From Klebsiella pneumoniae (GTDB lineage Bacteria; Pseudomonadota; Gammaproteobacteria; Pseudomonadales; UBA5518), in assembly GCA_945862145.1 (NCBI GenBank), contig CAMAXE010000029.1, positions 1-53,328 of the forward strand: a stretch of 53,328 bases of DNA, read 5' to 3'. The notes below the pieces were generated by a model, which saw nothing but the letters and a program-made list of their open reading frames with translations, had not been told where the DNA came from and ran no database searches. A program made the position numbers and the translations under genes. This document shows positions 35,606-45,064 of this stretch, piece after piece (the stretch's first letter is position 1; each line of letters starts with the position of its first letter).

Positions 35606-36082
35606 TTACGCACGCCCGGCATGGCGGGCGAGCCGGGCAACTATTACCTCGCCGCGACTGCTTGACGCCGAGCAGCGAGCCACACGACCTGCGGGAGCAT
35701 CGTCCAGTTCCACCAGCAGGTCGGCCGGCGGGGTGTACATCGCGCCTTGTTCGGGCCACTCGATCAGCAGCACCGCGTCGGGCTGGAGGTAATCGCGAAT
35801 ACCGATGTCCTCGAGTTCCCGGGGGTCGGCGAGCCGGTACAGATCGAAATGAAACACCGGCTGCCCGTCCGGCGCGTAGGGCTCAACCAGCGTGTAGGTG
35901 GGGCTCTTCACCGCGCCGGAGTGGCCCCGAGCCCGCAGGAACCCGCGGCAAAGCGTGGTCTTACCCGCCCCCAGCGCGCCGCGCAGATGCAGCACCGCGG
36001 GCCCGTCGATGGCCCGGGCCAGCACAGCACCCAAGGCCTCGGTCGCGGATTCATCGGGAAGATCGATGCAGAGATCGCTCAC
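35606..36082 (-). CDS. tsaE: tRNA t6A biosynthesis ATPase TsaE
   Basis: A 158-residue P-loop protein that helps TsaB/TsaC/TsaD make t6A37 on ANN-decoding tRNAs. Walker A is LRGALGAGKTTLCRGFLRA; SPTYTLVEPY and FHFDLYRLADPRELEDIGI (family signature) follow, then LLIEWPEQG. The start is the GTG at 36082, overlapping the nnr stop as GTGA; the frame upstream belongs to nnr DNA. It is normal length and in the standard nnr-tsaE-amidase-mutL order. Confidence 0.96.
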   Translation of the reverse strand: MSDLCIDLPDESATEALGAVLARAIDGPAVLHLRGALGAGKTTLCRGFLRARGHSGAVKSPTYTLVEPYAPDGQPVFHFDLYRLADPRELEDIGIRDYLQPDAVLLIEWPEQGAMYTPPADLLVELDDAPAGRVARCSASSSRGEVIVARLARHAGRA

Positions 36083-37602
36083 GACAGCGCCCTGCCATTC
36101 AGCAACCGTCGCAGTTCTGGCAGCAGATCCGAGGCAAGCATGCCGCGCTCGCCATCGCGCGCAGCCGCCAGGTCCCCGGCGCGCGCATGGACGCAAACCG
36201 CCAGCCGAGCCGCGATCCCCGGAGCGAGCCCCTGTGCAAGCAGCGCGCCCAGCACGCCGCTCAGGATATCGCCCATCCCGCCACTGGCCATGCCGGGGTT
36301 GCCTTCGGCGCAGACCCCGGTCGCGAGGCCGGAGGCCGTATCGCCCACCAGCGAGCCGGCACCCTTCAGAACCACCGTGCCCGGGTATAGCGCGAGCAAG
36401 CGCTCGAGAGCGGCGAAACGGTCAGCGCCAATGCTGGCCGCGTCGGTGCCCAACAGCCGGGCCGCCTCACCCGGGTGGGGCGTGAGTACCCATTGCCCGC
36501 GGTTCGCACCACGCACCTCGATGCTGCCATCGGCCAGCGCGTTCAGGGCATCGGCATCGATGACCACCGGTTTGCCTGCGTTCAGCGCCGCCGTGAGCAT
36601 CTGCCCGGACCACGCGTCACGGCCCAGGCCAGGACCGATGACCAGCACGCTTGCGCGGGCCAGCAGGGGTTCGAGTTCGGCCACGAAAGCGACACCCCGG
36701 ACCATGATCTCGGGACACCGGGAAAGCACGGCGGCTTCGTTGCCCGACCGAACCGCCGCAGAAACCAGACCGGCACCGGTACGCGCCGCGGCCATGGCCG
36801 CCAGCGCGGCCGCACCGGCCATGCCGCGGTTGCCGCCGATCACCAGTACATGCCCGAAGCGACCCTTGTGTGCCGCGCGCCCGCGTGGTGGCAGCACAGC
36901 AGCAAGATCTGCGAAACGCAGCAGACGGGCGGCAGGCGGCACGCCGGCGAGTATCGCGGGCGGCACGCCGAGGGCGTGAAAGTGCCGTCGACCGGTGTAC
37001 TCGGGCGCCACTGCAGTAAAGAGCCCACGCTTGCGTGCGATGAAAGAGATCGTGTGGTCAGCGCAGACCGCAGCGCCCAGCACGGAGCCGGTATCGCTGC
37101 AAAGCCCCGAGGGGACGTCCACCGCCAACACTGGCAGGCCACTCGCGTTGATCCAGCGGATTGCCCGCGCCTGCTCTGGACGCACCTCGGCGGCGAGACC
37201 AGTGCCGAGCAACGCGTCGATGAGTACATCGCCCGCCGCGGCGTGGCCTTCATCGAAAGCCTCGACCGCCAAGCCCGCCGCAAGCGCCTCATCGAGCATT
37301 ACGCGGGCATCGCCGCCGATGCGCGCAAGCTCACCCACCACGCGTAACCGGACTTCCCAGCCACGCTCACGCGCCAGGCGCGCGACAACGAAACCGTCGC
37401 CGCCGTTGTTACCGGTGCCGCAGACCACCTCGATCGCCCGGGCAGCAGGCCATTCCTCTTGCAGTAACTCGAAGCAGGCACGCCCCGCGCGCGCCATCAG
37501 CACGCCACCTGGAATGCCGCCGGTCTCGATAGCCGCGCGATCGAGCGCGCGCACCTGTGCGCCCGTGCACAGAGGCTCTCCGAGGTCACTGAACGCGCTC
37601 AT
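36079..37602 (-). CDS. nnr: Bifunctional NAD(P)HX epimerase / ADP-dependent dehydratase
   Basis: A 507-residue metabolite-repair enzyme restoring hydrated NAD(P)H. The start is the ATG at 37602 (MSAFSDLGEPLCTGAQVRAL). The N-terminal YjeF_N epimerase shows GVLMARAGRACFEL and CGTGNNGGDGFVVARL. The C-terminal carbohydrate-kinase-like dehydratase begins near residue 225 (KGRFGHVLVIGGNRGMAGAA) and contains VLTPHPGEAARLLG and MASGGMGDILSGVLGALLAQ. It overlaps tsaE by 4 bp. Confidence 0.96.
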   Translation of the reverse strand: MSAFSDLGEPLCTGAQVRALDRAAIETGGIPGGVLMARAGRACFELLQEEWPAARAIEVVCGTGNNGGDGFVVARLARERGWEVRLRVVGELARIGGDARVMLDEALAAGLAVEAFDEGHAAAGDVLIDALLGTGLAAEVRPEQARAIRWINASGLPVLAVDVPSGLCSDTGSVLGAAVCADHTISFIARKRGLFTAVAPEYTGRRHFHALGVPPAILAGVPPAARLLRFADLAAVLPPRGRAAHKGRFGHVLVIGGNRGMAGAAALAAMAAARTGAGLVSAAVRSGNEAAVLSRCPEIMVRGVAFVAELEPLLARASVLVIGPGLGRDAWSGQMLTAALNAGKPVVIDADALNALADGSIEVRGANRGQWVLTPHPGEAARLLGTDAASIGADRFAALERLLALYPGTVVLKGAGSLVGDTASGLATGVCAEGNPGMASGGMGDILSGVLGALLAQGLAPGIAARLAVCVHARAGDLAAARDGERGMLASDLLPELRRLLNGRALS

Positions 37603-37711
37603 CCGTTGCCTCACTTCCGCATCCGTCCGGCGATTTTCATTGTATCCGAAGGCTTCCGCTATGCTGCGTCCCGGTAAAGCGCGGCCTTCGCCGTGCGGGG
37701 GCGGACTCCTG

Positions 37712-38821
37712 ATGGACCCGGGCGCAACAGCGGCAGAGACGGAGACAAACGCGCTGGCGGCGCTCGCCGCGGACATACGCCGTTGGTCGGGTGAGCTGCA
37801 TCTGCAGGCGACGGGAATAGCCTCCATCGACCTCGCGCCCCACGACACACACTTCCGGGACTGGCTGGCGGCCGGGCGTCATGGCGAAATGGAGTACATG
37901 GAGCGACACGGCGCCGCACGCTGGCGCCCCGAGGCATTGATCCCCGGCACCGTGCGGGTGATCGCAGCGCGCATGGACTACTGGCCCGAAGCAGCCGCCG
38001 ACGCGCACTCCGTGCTCGAGGACGACACCCGCGGGTACATCGCGCGCTACGCGCTGGGCAGGGACTATCACCGGGTATTCCGTAATCGCCTGGCCGAACT
38101 GGCCCGTCGCATCCGCGCCGCTCGCCCGGACGCGGCAACGCGCCCCTTCGTCGACAGCGCACCGGTACTCGAGCGCGGCATCGCACAAAAAGCAGGCCTC
38201 GGCTGGATCGGCAAGAACACGCTGTTGATACACCCCAAGGCAGGCTCGTGGTTCTTTCTGGGCGAGATCTACACCGACCTCGCCTTGCCGGTCGATCCGC
38301 CTTTCGACGCCACGCACTGCGGCAGTTGCAGCGCCTGCCTTGAGGTCTGCCCGACGCAGGCTTTCACCGGACCCTGGCAGCTCGATGCGCGCCGCTGCAT
38401 CTCCTACCTCACCATAGAGCTGAAGGGCCCGATCCCGGAGGAAATGCGCGCGCCAATCGGCAACCGCGTGTTCGGCTGCGACGACTGCCAGTTGGTGTGC
38501 CCGTGGAACCGCTTTGCGCAGCCGAGCCGCGAGGCGGACTTCGTACCGCGTCACCGGCTCGATGACAGCGCGCTGGTGGAACTGTTCGGCTGGAACGAGG
38601 AAGACTTCGGCTCACGTGCGGCCGGCTCCCCGCTGAACCGCCTGGGCCACGCCCGCTGGCTGCGGAATCTAGCGGTGGCGCTGGGCAACGGCCCGGCCAC
38701 GGACGACGCGCTGGAGGCGCTCTCACGGCGGCTGGAACACCCGGAGGAACTGGTGCGCGAACACGTACGCTGGGCGTGGGAAAGGCTTCAGGAATCGAGG
38801 CGGAAAAACGCGTCGCGGTAG
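37712..38821 (+). CDS. queG: Epoxyqueuosine reductase QueG
   Basis: A 369-residue cobalamin and iron-sulfur enzyme reducing epoxyqueuosine to queuosine in tRNA. Visible are [20 protein letters not shown], the [20 protein letters not shown] segment, and two 4Fe-4S motifs: [16 protein letters not shown] and [16 protein letters not shown]-like C-terminal tail follows. The start is placed at the ATG at 37712; an ATG at 37661 is an alternative and neither has a strong RBS. Its end overlaps orn, converging, by 34 bp. Confidence 0.95.
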   Translation: MDPGATAAETETNALAALAADIRRWSGELHLQATGIASIDLAPHDTHFRDWLAAGRHGEMEYMERHGAARWRPEALIPGTVRVIAARMDYWPEAAADAHSVLEDDTRGYIARYALGRDYHRVFRNRLAELARRIRAARPDAATRPFVDSAPVLERGIAQKAGLGWIGKNTLLIHPKAGSWFFLGEIYTDLALPVDPPFDATHCGSCSACLEVCPTQAFTGPWQLDARRCISYLTIELKGPIPEEMRAPIGNRVFGCDDCQLVCPWNRFAQPSREADFVPRHRLDDSALVELFGWNEEDFGSRAAGSPLNRLGHARWLRNLAVALGNGPATDDALEALSRRLEHPEELVREHVRWAWERLQESRRKNASR

Positions 38822-39336
38822 TGGCGCAACTCAGCGATGGACTCGCGGATATCGTCCAGCGCGAGGTGGGCGCCTTCTTTTTTCACGCCGGCGAGTACGT
38901 CCGGGCGCCAGCGCCGCGCGAGCTCCTTGACGGTGCTGACATCGATATTGCGGTAGTGGAAGAAAACCTCCAACGCGCGCATGTGGCGCGCAAGGAAGCG
39001 GCGGTCCTGACCGATGCTGTTGCCGCACATCGGCGAGCTGCCGGGCTCGGACCACTCGGCGAGGAACGCCAGTGTCTGGCGCTCGGCTTCCGCCTCGTCG
39101 ACACCACTGGCACGCACGCGCCCGACGAGCCCCGAGCTGCCGTGGTGGGAACGGTTCCATTCGTCCATAAGGCCCAACACCGGTTCAGGCTGGTGAATGG
39201 CGAACACCGGTCCCTCGGCGAGCACGTTGAGCGCGCTGTCGGTGACGATGGTGGCAATTTCGATAATGCGGTCGCGATCGGGATCGAGACCTGTCATCTC
39301 GAGATCGATCCAGACCAGGGTATCCCGCAGTGCCAT
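38788..39336 (-). CDS. orn: Oligoribonuclease
   Basis: A 182-residue DEDDh 3'-5' exonuclease that clears 2-5 nt RNAs, including pGpG from c-di-GMP turnover. It opens [20 protein letters not shown] (the DxE pair), then [17 protein letters not shown], and ends [20 protein letters not shown] with the late H/D pair. Length matches. The start is the ATG at 39336. It is convergent with queG and divergent from rsgA. Confidence 0.97.
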   Translation of the reverse strand: MALRDTLVWIDLEMTGLDPDRDRIIEIATIVTDSALNVLAEGPVFAIHQPEPVLGLMDEWNRSHHGSSGLVGRVRASGVDEAEAERQTLAFLAEWSEPGSSPMCGNSIGQDRRFLARHMRALEVFFHYRNIDVSTVKELARRWRPDVLAGVKKEGAHLALDDIRESIAELRHYRDAFFRLDS

Positions 39337-39440
39337 GCTAGACTCCTCGCACACCGGGGCTTGATGCTCCCTGCCGCAGTCTAGCAAAGCCCCGAGCACG
39401 TGCCGAAAAAACCCGCCGATTCCCTGCCGACGTCCGCGCC

Positions 39441-40421
39441 ATGTCCGGCCGCCGCCTGAGCCAGAACCAGGCTCGTCGCGTAAACCGCCTGCAGCGGCAG
39501 CGGGTGGATGATGCACTTGCCGGCGATGGTCACGAGGGTAGTGAAGCGCGTGCTGGCCTGGTCATATCGCGCTTCGGCAAACAGGCCGATGTCGAGGACC
39601 AGATCGAACCCGGTCTGATTACACGCTGCCATATCCGCGCCAATATCGACTCCTTGGTGGCCGGTGACCGGATCGCCTGGCGGGTAGAGGGCGACGGCGG
39701 CGTGGTGCTGGCGCGGCAGGAGCGCACGAGCGCGCTGCAACGACCCGACGCCCTGGGCCGCATGCGCGCCGTTGCCGCCAATCTCGACCGCCTCGTGGTG
39801 GTACTCGCCGTGGAGCCGCCGCCACACCCGAATCTGCTCGACCGCTACCTTGCCGCGGCAGAGGATGCGGGCATCGAGGCGATCATCCTGCTGAACAAGA
39901 CCGATCTGGGTGGACACGCAGTCGACATACGCGCGTTGCTGCTCGGTTACGAGAGAATCGGCTACCCCATCCTGCTCGCCTCAGCACGTGATGCCGGGGG
40001 GCTCGAGGCGCTGCGTGAGGCACTGGCAGGGCACACCACCGCGTTCGTCGGGCAGTCGGGTGTGGGCAAGTCCTCGCTGATCGCGGCCCTGCTGCCGCAC
40101 GAGAAGTTGCGCATCGGCGAGCTATCCGAGGCGGCCTCCAAAGGACGCCACACCACGACCGCGGCCTGCCTCTATCACTTGCCGCAGGGTGGCGAGTTGA
40201 TCGACTCGCCGGGAATCCGCGAGTTCAGCCTCGCGTTCCTCGAGCCCACGCGGCTCGCTGCGGGATTCCGCGAATTCCGTCCCTTTCTCGGTCGTTGCCG
40301 CTTCAGCGACTGCCGCCATGGCGAGGAGCCTGACTGCGAACTGCGCGCGGCGGTTACAGCCGGCCAGGTGGGCGAGGCACGCTACCGCAGCTATCTGCAG
40401 ATACTCGGAGAACCCGAATGA
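39441..40421 (+). CDS. rsgA: Ribosome small-subunit biogenesis GTPase RsgA
   Basis: A 326-residue circularly permuted GTPase acting in 30S maturation. The N-terminal OB fold (about 40-105) is followed by G4 LLNKTD before G1 [10 protein letters not shown] and G3 DSPGIRE, the permuted order. The C-terminal zinc finger is [14 protein letters not shown]. The start is the ATG at 39441. It overlaps psd by 4 bp (ATGA), as in E. coli. Confidence 0.96.
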   Translation: MSGRRLSQNQARRVNRLQRQRVDDALAGDGHEGSEARAGLVISRFGKQADVEDQIEPGLITRCHIRANIDSLVAGDRIAWRVEGDGGVVLARQERTSALQRPDALGRMRAVAANLDRLVVVLAVEPPPHPNLLDRYLAAAEDAGIEAIILLNKTDLGGHAVDIRALLLGYERIGYPILLASARDAGGLEALREALAGHTTAFVGQSGVGKSSLIAALLPHEKLRIGELSEAASKGRHTTTAACLYHLPQGGELIDSPGIREFSLAFLEPTRLAAGFREFRPFLGRCRFSDCRHGEEPDCELRAAVTAGQVGEARYRSYLQILGEPE

Positions 40422-41284
40422 GCCCGGCGCGCGACAAAGCCTTTGTACTGCTCCAGTACCTGCTTCCGCAGCACACACTCTCGCGACTGACGGGTGTGCT
40501 GGCCAGCAGCCGCCTCACTTTCCTGAAGAACTGGCTGATCATGCGGTTCATCGCGGCATTCGGGGTCGATATGCGCGAGGCGGCAGAGCCCGATCCACGC
40601 GCCTACGCCAATTTCAATGCCTTCTTCACGCGGGCACTGCGCGAGGGCGCCCGGCCGGTGGACATGGCAGCGGAGGCCATCGTCTCGCCCGCAGACGGTG
40701 CCGTGAGCCAGGCAGGCAGCATCAGCGCCGGCCGCATCCTGCAAGCCAAGGGTCGCTCCTACAGCGTTGCCGAACTACTGGCCGATGACGCCGAGGCCGC
40801 GGGCTTCGAGGGTGGCAGTTTTGCCACCATCTATCTGTCACCGCGGGATTACCACCGCGTGCACATGCCCTGCCACGGGCGCCTCACCGGCCTGCGCTAC
40901 GTCCCCGGCCGCTTGTTTTCGGTGAACGGTGTAACGGCTGAATCGGTGCCGGGGTTGTTCGCGCGGAACGAGCGCCTGGTGTGCCGCTTCGAGACGGCTC
41001 ACGGTCCCATAGCGATGGTGCTGGTGGGTGCGATGGTGGTGGCAGGCATAGAGACGGTCTGGACCGGACCCGTCACACCCGCGGGCCGCACCGTGCTGTC
41101 GATCGATCTGGAGTCCGACGCAGCGGCACGCACGCTGGCCAAGGGCGCGGAGATGGGCCGTTTCCAGCTGGGATCAACCGTGATTTTGCTGCTGCCGCGG
41201 GGCGTATCAGCCTGGGACGATCAGGTGGTGGCTGCCGCGCCGCTGCGCATGGGGCAGCGCATCGGGGGCTGGAAATCCGCCTGA
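40418..41284 (+). CDS. psd: Phosphatidylserine decarboxylase proenzyme
   Basis: A 288-residue membrane-associated enzyme converting phosphatidylserine to phosphatidylethanolamine. The proenzyme self-cleaves at LGST (251-254), forming a pyruvoyl group on S253. Other motifs: NAFFTRALREGARPVD, VSPADGAVSQAG, and LSPRDYHRVHMPCHG. It is coupled to rsgA by a 4-bp overlap. Confidence 0.97.
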   Translation: MSPARDKAFVLLQYLLPQHTLSRLTGVLASSRLTFLKNWLIMRFIAAFGVDMREAAEPDPRAYANFNAFFTRALREGARPVDMAAEAIVSPADGAVSQAGSISAGRILQAKGRSYSVAELLADDAEAAGFEGGSFATIYLSPRDYHRVHMPCHGRLTGLRYVPGRLFSVNGVTAESVPGLFARNERLVCRFETAHGPIAMVLVGAMVVAGIETVWTGPVTPAGRTVLSIDLESDAAARTLAKGAEMGRFQLGSTVILLLPRGVSAWDDQVVAAAPLRMGQRIGGWKSA

Positions 41285-41303
41285 AAACAGGCGGGGCGCG
41301 CCC

Positions 41304-42269
41304 TCAAGCCCGCTCCGCCGTGAAGGCGATGACCTCGTCAATCCGTGTCTTTCCGAGAGCCACCATCAGCAGACGATCGACGCCGAGCGCCACGCCAGCG
41401 CAGTCGGGGAGTCCCTGCGTCATGGCCGCCAGCAAGCGCTCGTCGGGCGGCACGTGCAGCAGGCCGCGACGCACGCGCTCGGTGTTGTCAGCCGCAAACC
41501 GCCGGCGCAGTTCCTGCGGATCGCAGAGTTCATCGTAGCCATTGGCAATCTCCAGACCCCGCATGAACACCTCGAAACGCGCCGCCACGAGATCGCCCTG
41601 CGGATCGAGGCGCGTACGGGCAAGCGCGGCCTGACTGGCAGGAAAATCTGTCACCACATGCAGGCAACCCTCGCCAAGATGCGGCTCCACCTGCGCCGCG
41701 AACAACAGATCGAGCAGCGCGTCACGGTCCCAGTCCGCCGCATCCGGCGCGAGGCTCGCGGCTGATTCGCGCAGGCGCGAATCGGAATCGCGAAAGGGAT
41801 CGATGCCTGCATGCCGCGCGAACAGCGCACGGTAGCTGTCACGGCGCAGCGGCAGTCCGGGCACAGCAACGGCAATCAACTCCTCCACCTCGGCAATCAG
41901 GGCCTCGAGATCAAAGCCGGGGCGGTACCACTCGAGCATGGTGAATTCCGGGTTATGTCGCGGGCCTTCCTCGCCGCGCCTGAAGCATTTGCCCAGTTGA
42001 TAGATAGGCCCGCTGCCGGCCGCCAGCAGGCGTTTCATGGCAAATTCGGGGCTGGTCTGCAGGAACCAGTCGCGGCCGTCCCGGAAGGGCTGGGCAGGCA
42101 CGCTGTCCAGCAGGGGATCGGTGGCGGTTACAGGGGCGAGTTGGGGTGTCTCGACCTCGAGCACTCCGCGGGCCGCCAGGAAAGCCCGGATGCGGGCAAT
42201 GAGGCCCGCACGGGCACTGAGCGTCTCGATGGAGGCCGAGGGGGCCCAGTGTTCTGCCCGACGGTGCAC
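41304..42269 (-). CDS. epmA: EF-P beta-lysine ligase EpmA
   Basis: A 321-residue LysRS-like enzyme (PoxA/GenX) that attaches (R)-beta-lysine to EF-P K34. Class II motif regions are visible: EVETPQLAPVTATDPLLDSV, YQLGKCFRRGEEGPRHNPEF and MLEWYRPGFD, and the C-terminal GVALGVDRLLMVALGKTRID. It lacks the LysRS anticodon domain. It lies next to efp on the same strand. EpmB, which makes beta-lysine, is not in the window. Confidence 0.96.
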   Translation of the reverse strand: MHRRAEHWAPSASIETLSARAGLIARIRAFLAARGVLEVETPQLAPVTATDPLLDSVPAQPFRDGRDWFLQTSPEFAMKRLLAAGSGPIYQLGKCFRRGEEGPRHNPEFTMLEWYRPGFDLEALIAEVEELIAVAVPGLPLRRDSYRALFARHAGIDPFRDSDSRLRESAASLAPDAADWDRDALLDLLFAAQVEPHLGEGCLHVVTDFPASQAALARTRLDPQGDLVAARFEVFMRGLEIANGYDELCDPQELRRRFAADNTERVRRGLLHVPPDERLLAAMTQGLPDCAGVALGVDRLLMVALGKTRIDEVIAFTAERA

Positions 42270-42307
42270 GGGGCGAAAGGTCGGGGTGGCCGCTGGAGGC
42301 GTCCCGC

Positions 42308-42877
42308 TCAGTTACGCACGCGGTTCATGTACTCGCCGGTGCGCGTGTCCACACGGACCACGTCGCCGACATCGAGAAACAGGGGAACGCGCACCATCGC
42401 ACCGGTGGAGAGCTTGGCCGGCTTGGTGCCGCCGGTGGCGGTGTCGCCACGCAGCCCTGGATCGGTCTCGGCGATCTCGAGCTCGACGAAGTTGGGCGGG
42501 TTCACCGTGATGGGGACATCGTTCCACAGGGTGATGGTGCAGCTCTCGTTCTCTCTAAGCCACTGGCCGGCATTGCCCACCACGTCATTGTCGGTCTGGT
42601 ACTGCTCGAAGGTTTCCGGGTCCATGAAGTGCCAGAATTGCCCGTCGTTGTAGAGGTACTGGAGTTCTTTGTCGACGGCATCGGCCCCCTCGAGGGAGTC
42701 GCCCGACTTGAAGGTGCGGTCCCACACACGGCCGGTCTTCAGGTTGCGCAGCTTCACGCGGTTGAAGGCCTGGCCCTTGCCGGGCTTTACGTACTCGTTC
42801 TCCAGGATGGAGCAGGGATCACCCTCGAGGATGACCTTGAGACCGGATTTCCATTCGTTGGAAGAGTAGGTAGCCAT
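42308..42877 (-). CDS. efp: Translation elongation factor P
   Basis: A 189-residue tRNA-shaped factor relieving stalling at polyproline. It opens [20 protein letters not shown]. The modified lysine is K34 in KPGKGQAF, the lysine type modified by EpmA. The middle and C-terminal OB folds hold [20 protein letters not shown] and ends ...[14 protein letters not shown]. Length is normal. Confidence 0.97.
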   Translation of the reverse strand: MATYSSNEWKSGLKVILEGDPCSILENEYVKPGKGQAFNRVKLRNLKTGRVWDRTFKSGDSLEGADAVDKELQYLYNDGQFWHFMDPETFEQYQTDNDVVGNAGQWLRENESCTITLWNDVPITVNPPNFVELEIAETDPGLRGDTATGGTKPAKLSTGAMVRVPLFLDVGDVVRVDTRTGEYMNRVRN

Positions 42878-43021
42878 TGGTGTCCCTGCGTGGGGCCGCT
42901 GAAGGGGCCCGAATGATACCCGAAGCCTTGGGGATTGGCAGCCTCACAGGTGGCCAAGCCGCACGGGCCTCTTCTACAATGGATCGGCGTGCCCTCCCCC
43001 GGGCGCATCAAGGCGAAACGG

Positions 43022-45040
43022 ATGCGGCTACCCGAGAATCTCAACCTGCTGGTGAGCTGCGAGTCCCAAACCGGGCTCGAAGCCGTGCTGGGTTTGTTCC
43101 GGGAAGCGGGTCACGCGACGCGGGCGCACCGGGTGAGCTCGCTGCGGGATCTGGGCGAACTGCTGCGCGATGCGCAGTGGGACGTGCTGATCGCCGATGA
43201 TCGCCACCCGGAGCTTACGCCCGCCGAGGCACTGACACTGCTTGCCGAGCGTGCAAGCGATCTCCCCTGCCTGGTGTGCGCCGCCGACACCCGCAGCGAT
43301 GCAGCCCTTGCCTGCCTGCGTCAGGGCGCCCGCGAAGTCATGGGGCACGACGAACCCGAGCGCCTGCTGCGTGCAGCCCTCCGGGAGGCAACGGGGCTGC
43401 GCGAGCACCGCGAACTGGCGAGGCTGCGGGTGCAGTACGCCGAGACCGCAAGGCGGGCAGAACTCCTTCTCGCCGCCTCGCAAGACGCCATCGCCTACGT
43501 CGTCGACGGCATGCACGTGCAGGCCAACGCGCTCTATGCACGCTTCTTCGGCTTCGCTGATGCTGAAGAGCTCACCTCGGTCCCGCTGATCGATCTGATC
43601 GCGGGCTCCCGGCAAAAGGATTTCAAGGCTGCGCTCAAACGCTACGGCAAGCACCCTGAGGAGCAGACCGCCATCGATTTCACCGGCCTGCGCACCGACG
43701 GCCACGAGTTCGCCGGGCAGCTGGCGCTGTCGACAGCACACTTCGAGGGCGAGCCCTGCATGCAGGTGCTGGTTCGGGCAAGCACCCCGGCGGTAGTTGG
43801 CAGCACGGGCCCCGGAGGCATCGAGGCACTGCTGGGCGTCGTCTCGGCCCAGGACCGCGGCTTCCTGCTGCTGGTCGGCATCGACGGCTACGCCCCGCAT
43901 TGCCGCACGCTGGGTGTCAATGCCGCCAACCGCCTGATCGAGGGTCTGGGCGCGCTCTTGCAATCGTCTAACGGGCTGCCTTCGGCTCCGCTCAGAATAG
44001 GCGATGCCGTACTGGCGATGACCGGACCAGCGCTGGAGCGCTCGCAGGCGGCCGACCTGGCGAGCCAGATCATCCTGCAGGTATCCGAGGGCGTGCATGC
44101 AGTGGGCAGCCAGAGTGTGCGTTGCACGGCATGTACCGTGGCGCTTCCCCTCGAGCTCGTGGCACGCGACGGCGCCCAGGCCGCGATCGACCGCGGCTGG
44201 TCGGCGCTCGCCGCCGTCATGGAGCGTGCGAGCTCGTTGCGTGGCAGCGATCCCGAGCGCGTGCAGATCATCGCGGCGCCAAGCGCTGCCGCAGCGCCTT
44301 CAGATACCTCGCTGGCGCCAGAAATTCACGAGGGCGGCTTCCGCATCCTGTTCCAGCCCCTCGTCAGCTTGCGCGGCGACAGCACCGAACACTACGAGGT
44401 GCAGGTCCGCCGCACCCAGGACAACCAGGGCGCCAATGACTGGCTCGCAGCAGCGGGTTTGGCGGAGACCTCGCTGGAGCTCGACAAGTGGGTGTTCAAC
44501 GAAGCCCTGAAAGAGCTTGCGCCGCAGCTGGAACGCCACCCGCAGACGCGGCTTCTGGTGCCCGTCGGCGTGCAGGCGCTGCGTGATCCCGAATTTTCAC
44601 AATGGTTGGCGCTCGCGCTGCACGGCGCCGGCCTGTCGGCCGAAACGCTGGTCGTACAAGTGTCACACCGGGACATTGCAGCCAACCTCGGCGAGGCGCG
44701 GCATCTGGCGGAACGGGTGCGTGCGCTGGGCTCGCAACTGTGCGTGAGCGAGGTGCATATCGCCAACAACCCGGTGGCGGATCTTATTCACCTCAAACCG
44801 CAGCTGGCACGCCTCGATGGCGCGATGGCGGCGGCACTGCAGGACCCCGATAGCACGAACACGCTGCTGAAACCGCTGGTGGAAGCCATGCATCACGAGC
44901 AGATCGCCTCGATCATGCCCGAGGTCGAGAGCGCGGGCATGCTGGCCGTGCTGTGGCAGGTCGGGGTGAACTACATCCAGGGCAGCTACCTGCAGCCGCC
45001 GCAACCGGACATGCGCTACGACTTCACCGACCTCGCCTGA
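43022..45040 (+). CDS. FimX-like degenerate GGDEF-EAL protein with REC and PAS domains
   Basis: A 672-residue cytosolic protein. Domains: receiver-like (about 5-125, LLVSCESQTGLEAVLGLFRE and WDVLIADDRHPELTP); PAS (about 140-255, AYVVDGMHVQANALYARFFG); a GGDEF domain without the GGDEF sequence (about 265-410; LRIGDAVLAMTG in its place); and an EAL domain with E459-V-Q in place of EAL. Catalytic acidic runs are missing, so neither synthesis nor hydrolysis of c-di-GMP is expected. This is the FimX pattern, a c-di-GMP receptor controlling type IV pili. The start is the ATG at 43022; an earlier in-frame ATG at 42935 gives no homology. It is divergent from efp. Confidence 0.8.
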   Translation: MRLPENLNLLVSCESQTGLEAVLGLFREAGHATRAHRVSSLRDLGELLRDAQWDVLIADDRHPELTPAEALTLLAERASDLPCLVCAADTRSDAALACLRQGAREVMGHDEPERLLRAALREATGLREHRELARLRVQYAETARRAELLLAASQDAIAYVVDGMHVQANALYARFFGFADAEELTSVPLIDLIAGSRQKDFKAALKRYGKHPEEQTAIDFTGLRTDGHEFAGQLALSTAHFEGEPCMQVLVRASTPAVVGSTGPGGIEALLGVVSAQDRGFLLLVGIDGYAPHCRTLGVNAANRLIEGLGALLQSSNGLPSAPLRIGDAVLAMTGPALERSQAADLASQIILQVSEGVHAVGSQSVRCTACTVALPLELVARDGAQAAIDRGWSALAAVMERASSLRGSDPERVQIIAAPSAAAAPSDTSLAPEIHEGGFRILFQPLVSLRGDSTEHYEVQVRRTQDNQGANDWLAAAGLAETSLELDKWVFNEALKELAPQLERHPQTRLLVPVGVQALRDPEFSQWLALALHGAGLSAETLVVQVSHRDIAANLGEARHLAERVRALGSQLCVSEVHIANNPVADLIHLKPQLARLDGAMAAALQDPDSTNTLLKPLVEAMHHEQIASIMPEVESAGMLAVLWQVGVNYIQGSYLQPPQPDMRYDFTDLA

Positions 45041-45064
45041 TTCACCAGCCGATCCGGGAAGCGC

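Noticed and set aside
42935-43021. Upstream in-frame ATG for the FimX-like gene
   Set aside because: The extra 29 residues have no domain similarity and overlap the likely divergent promoter region of efp.
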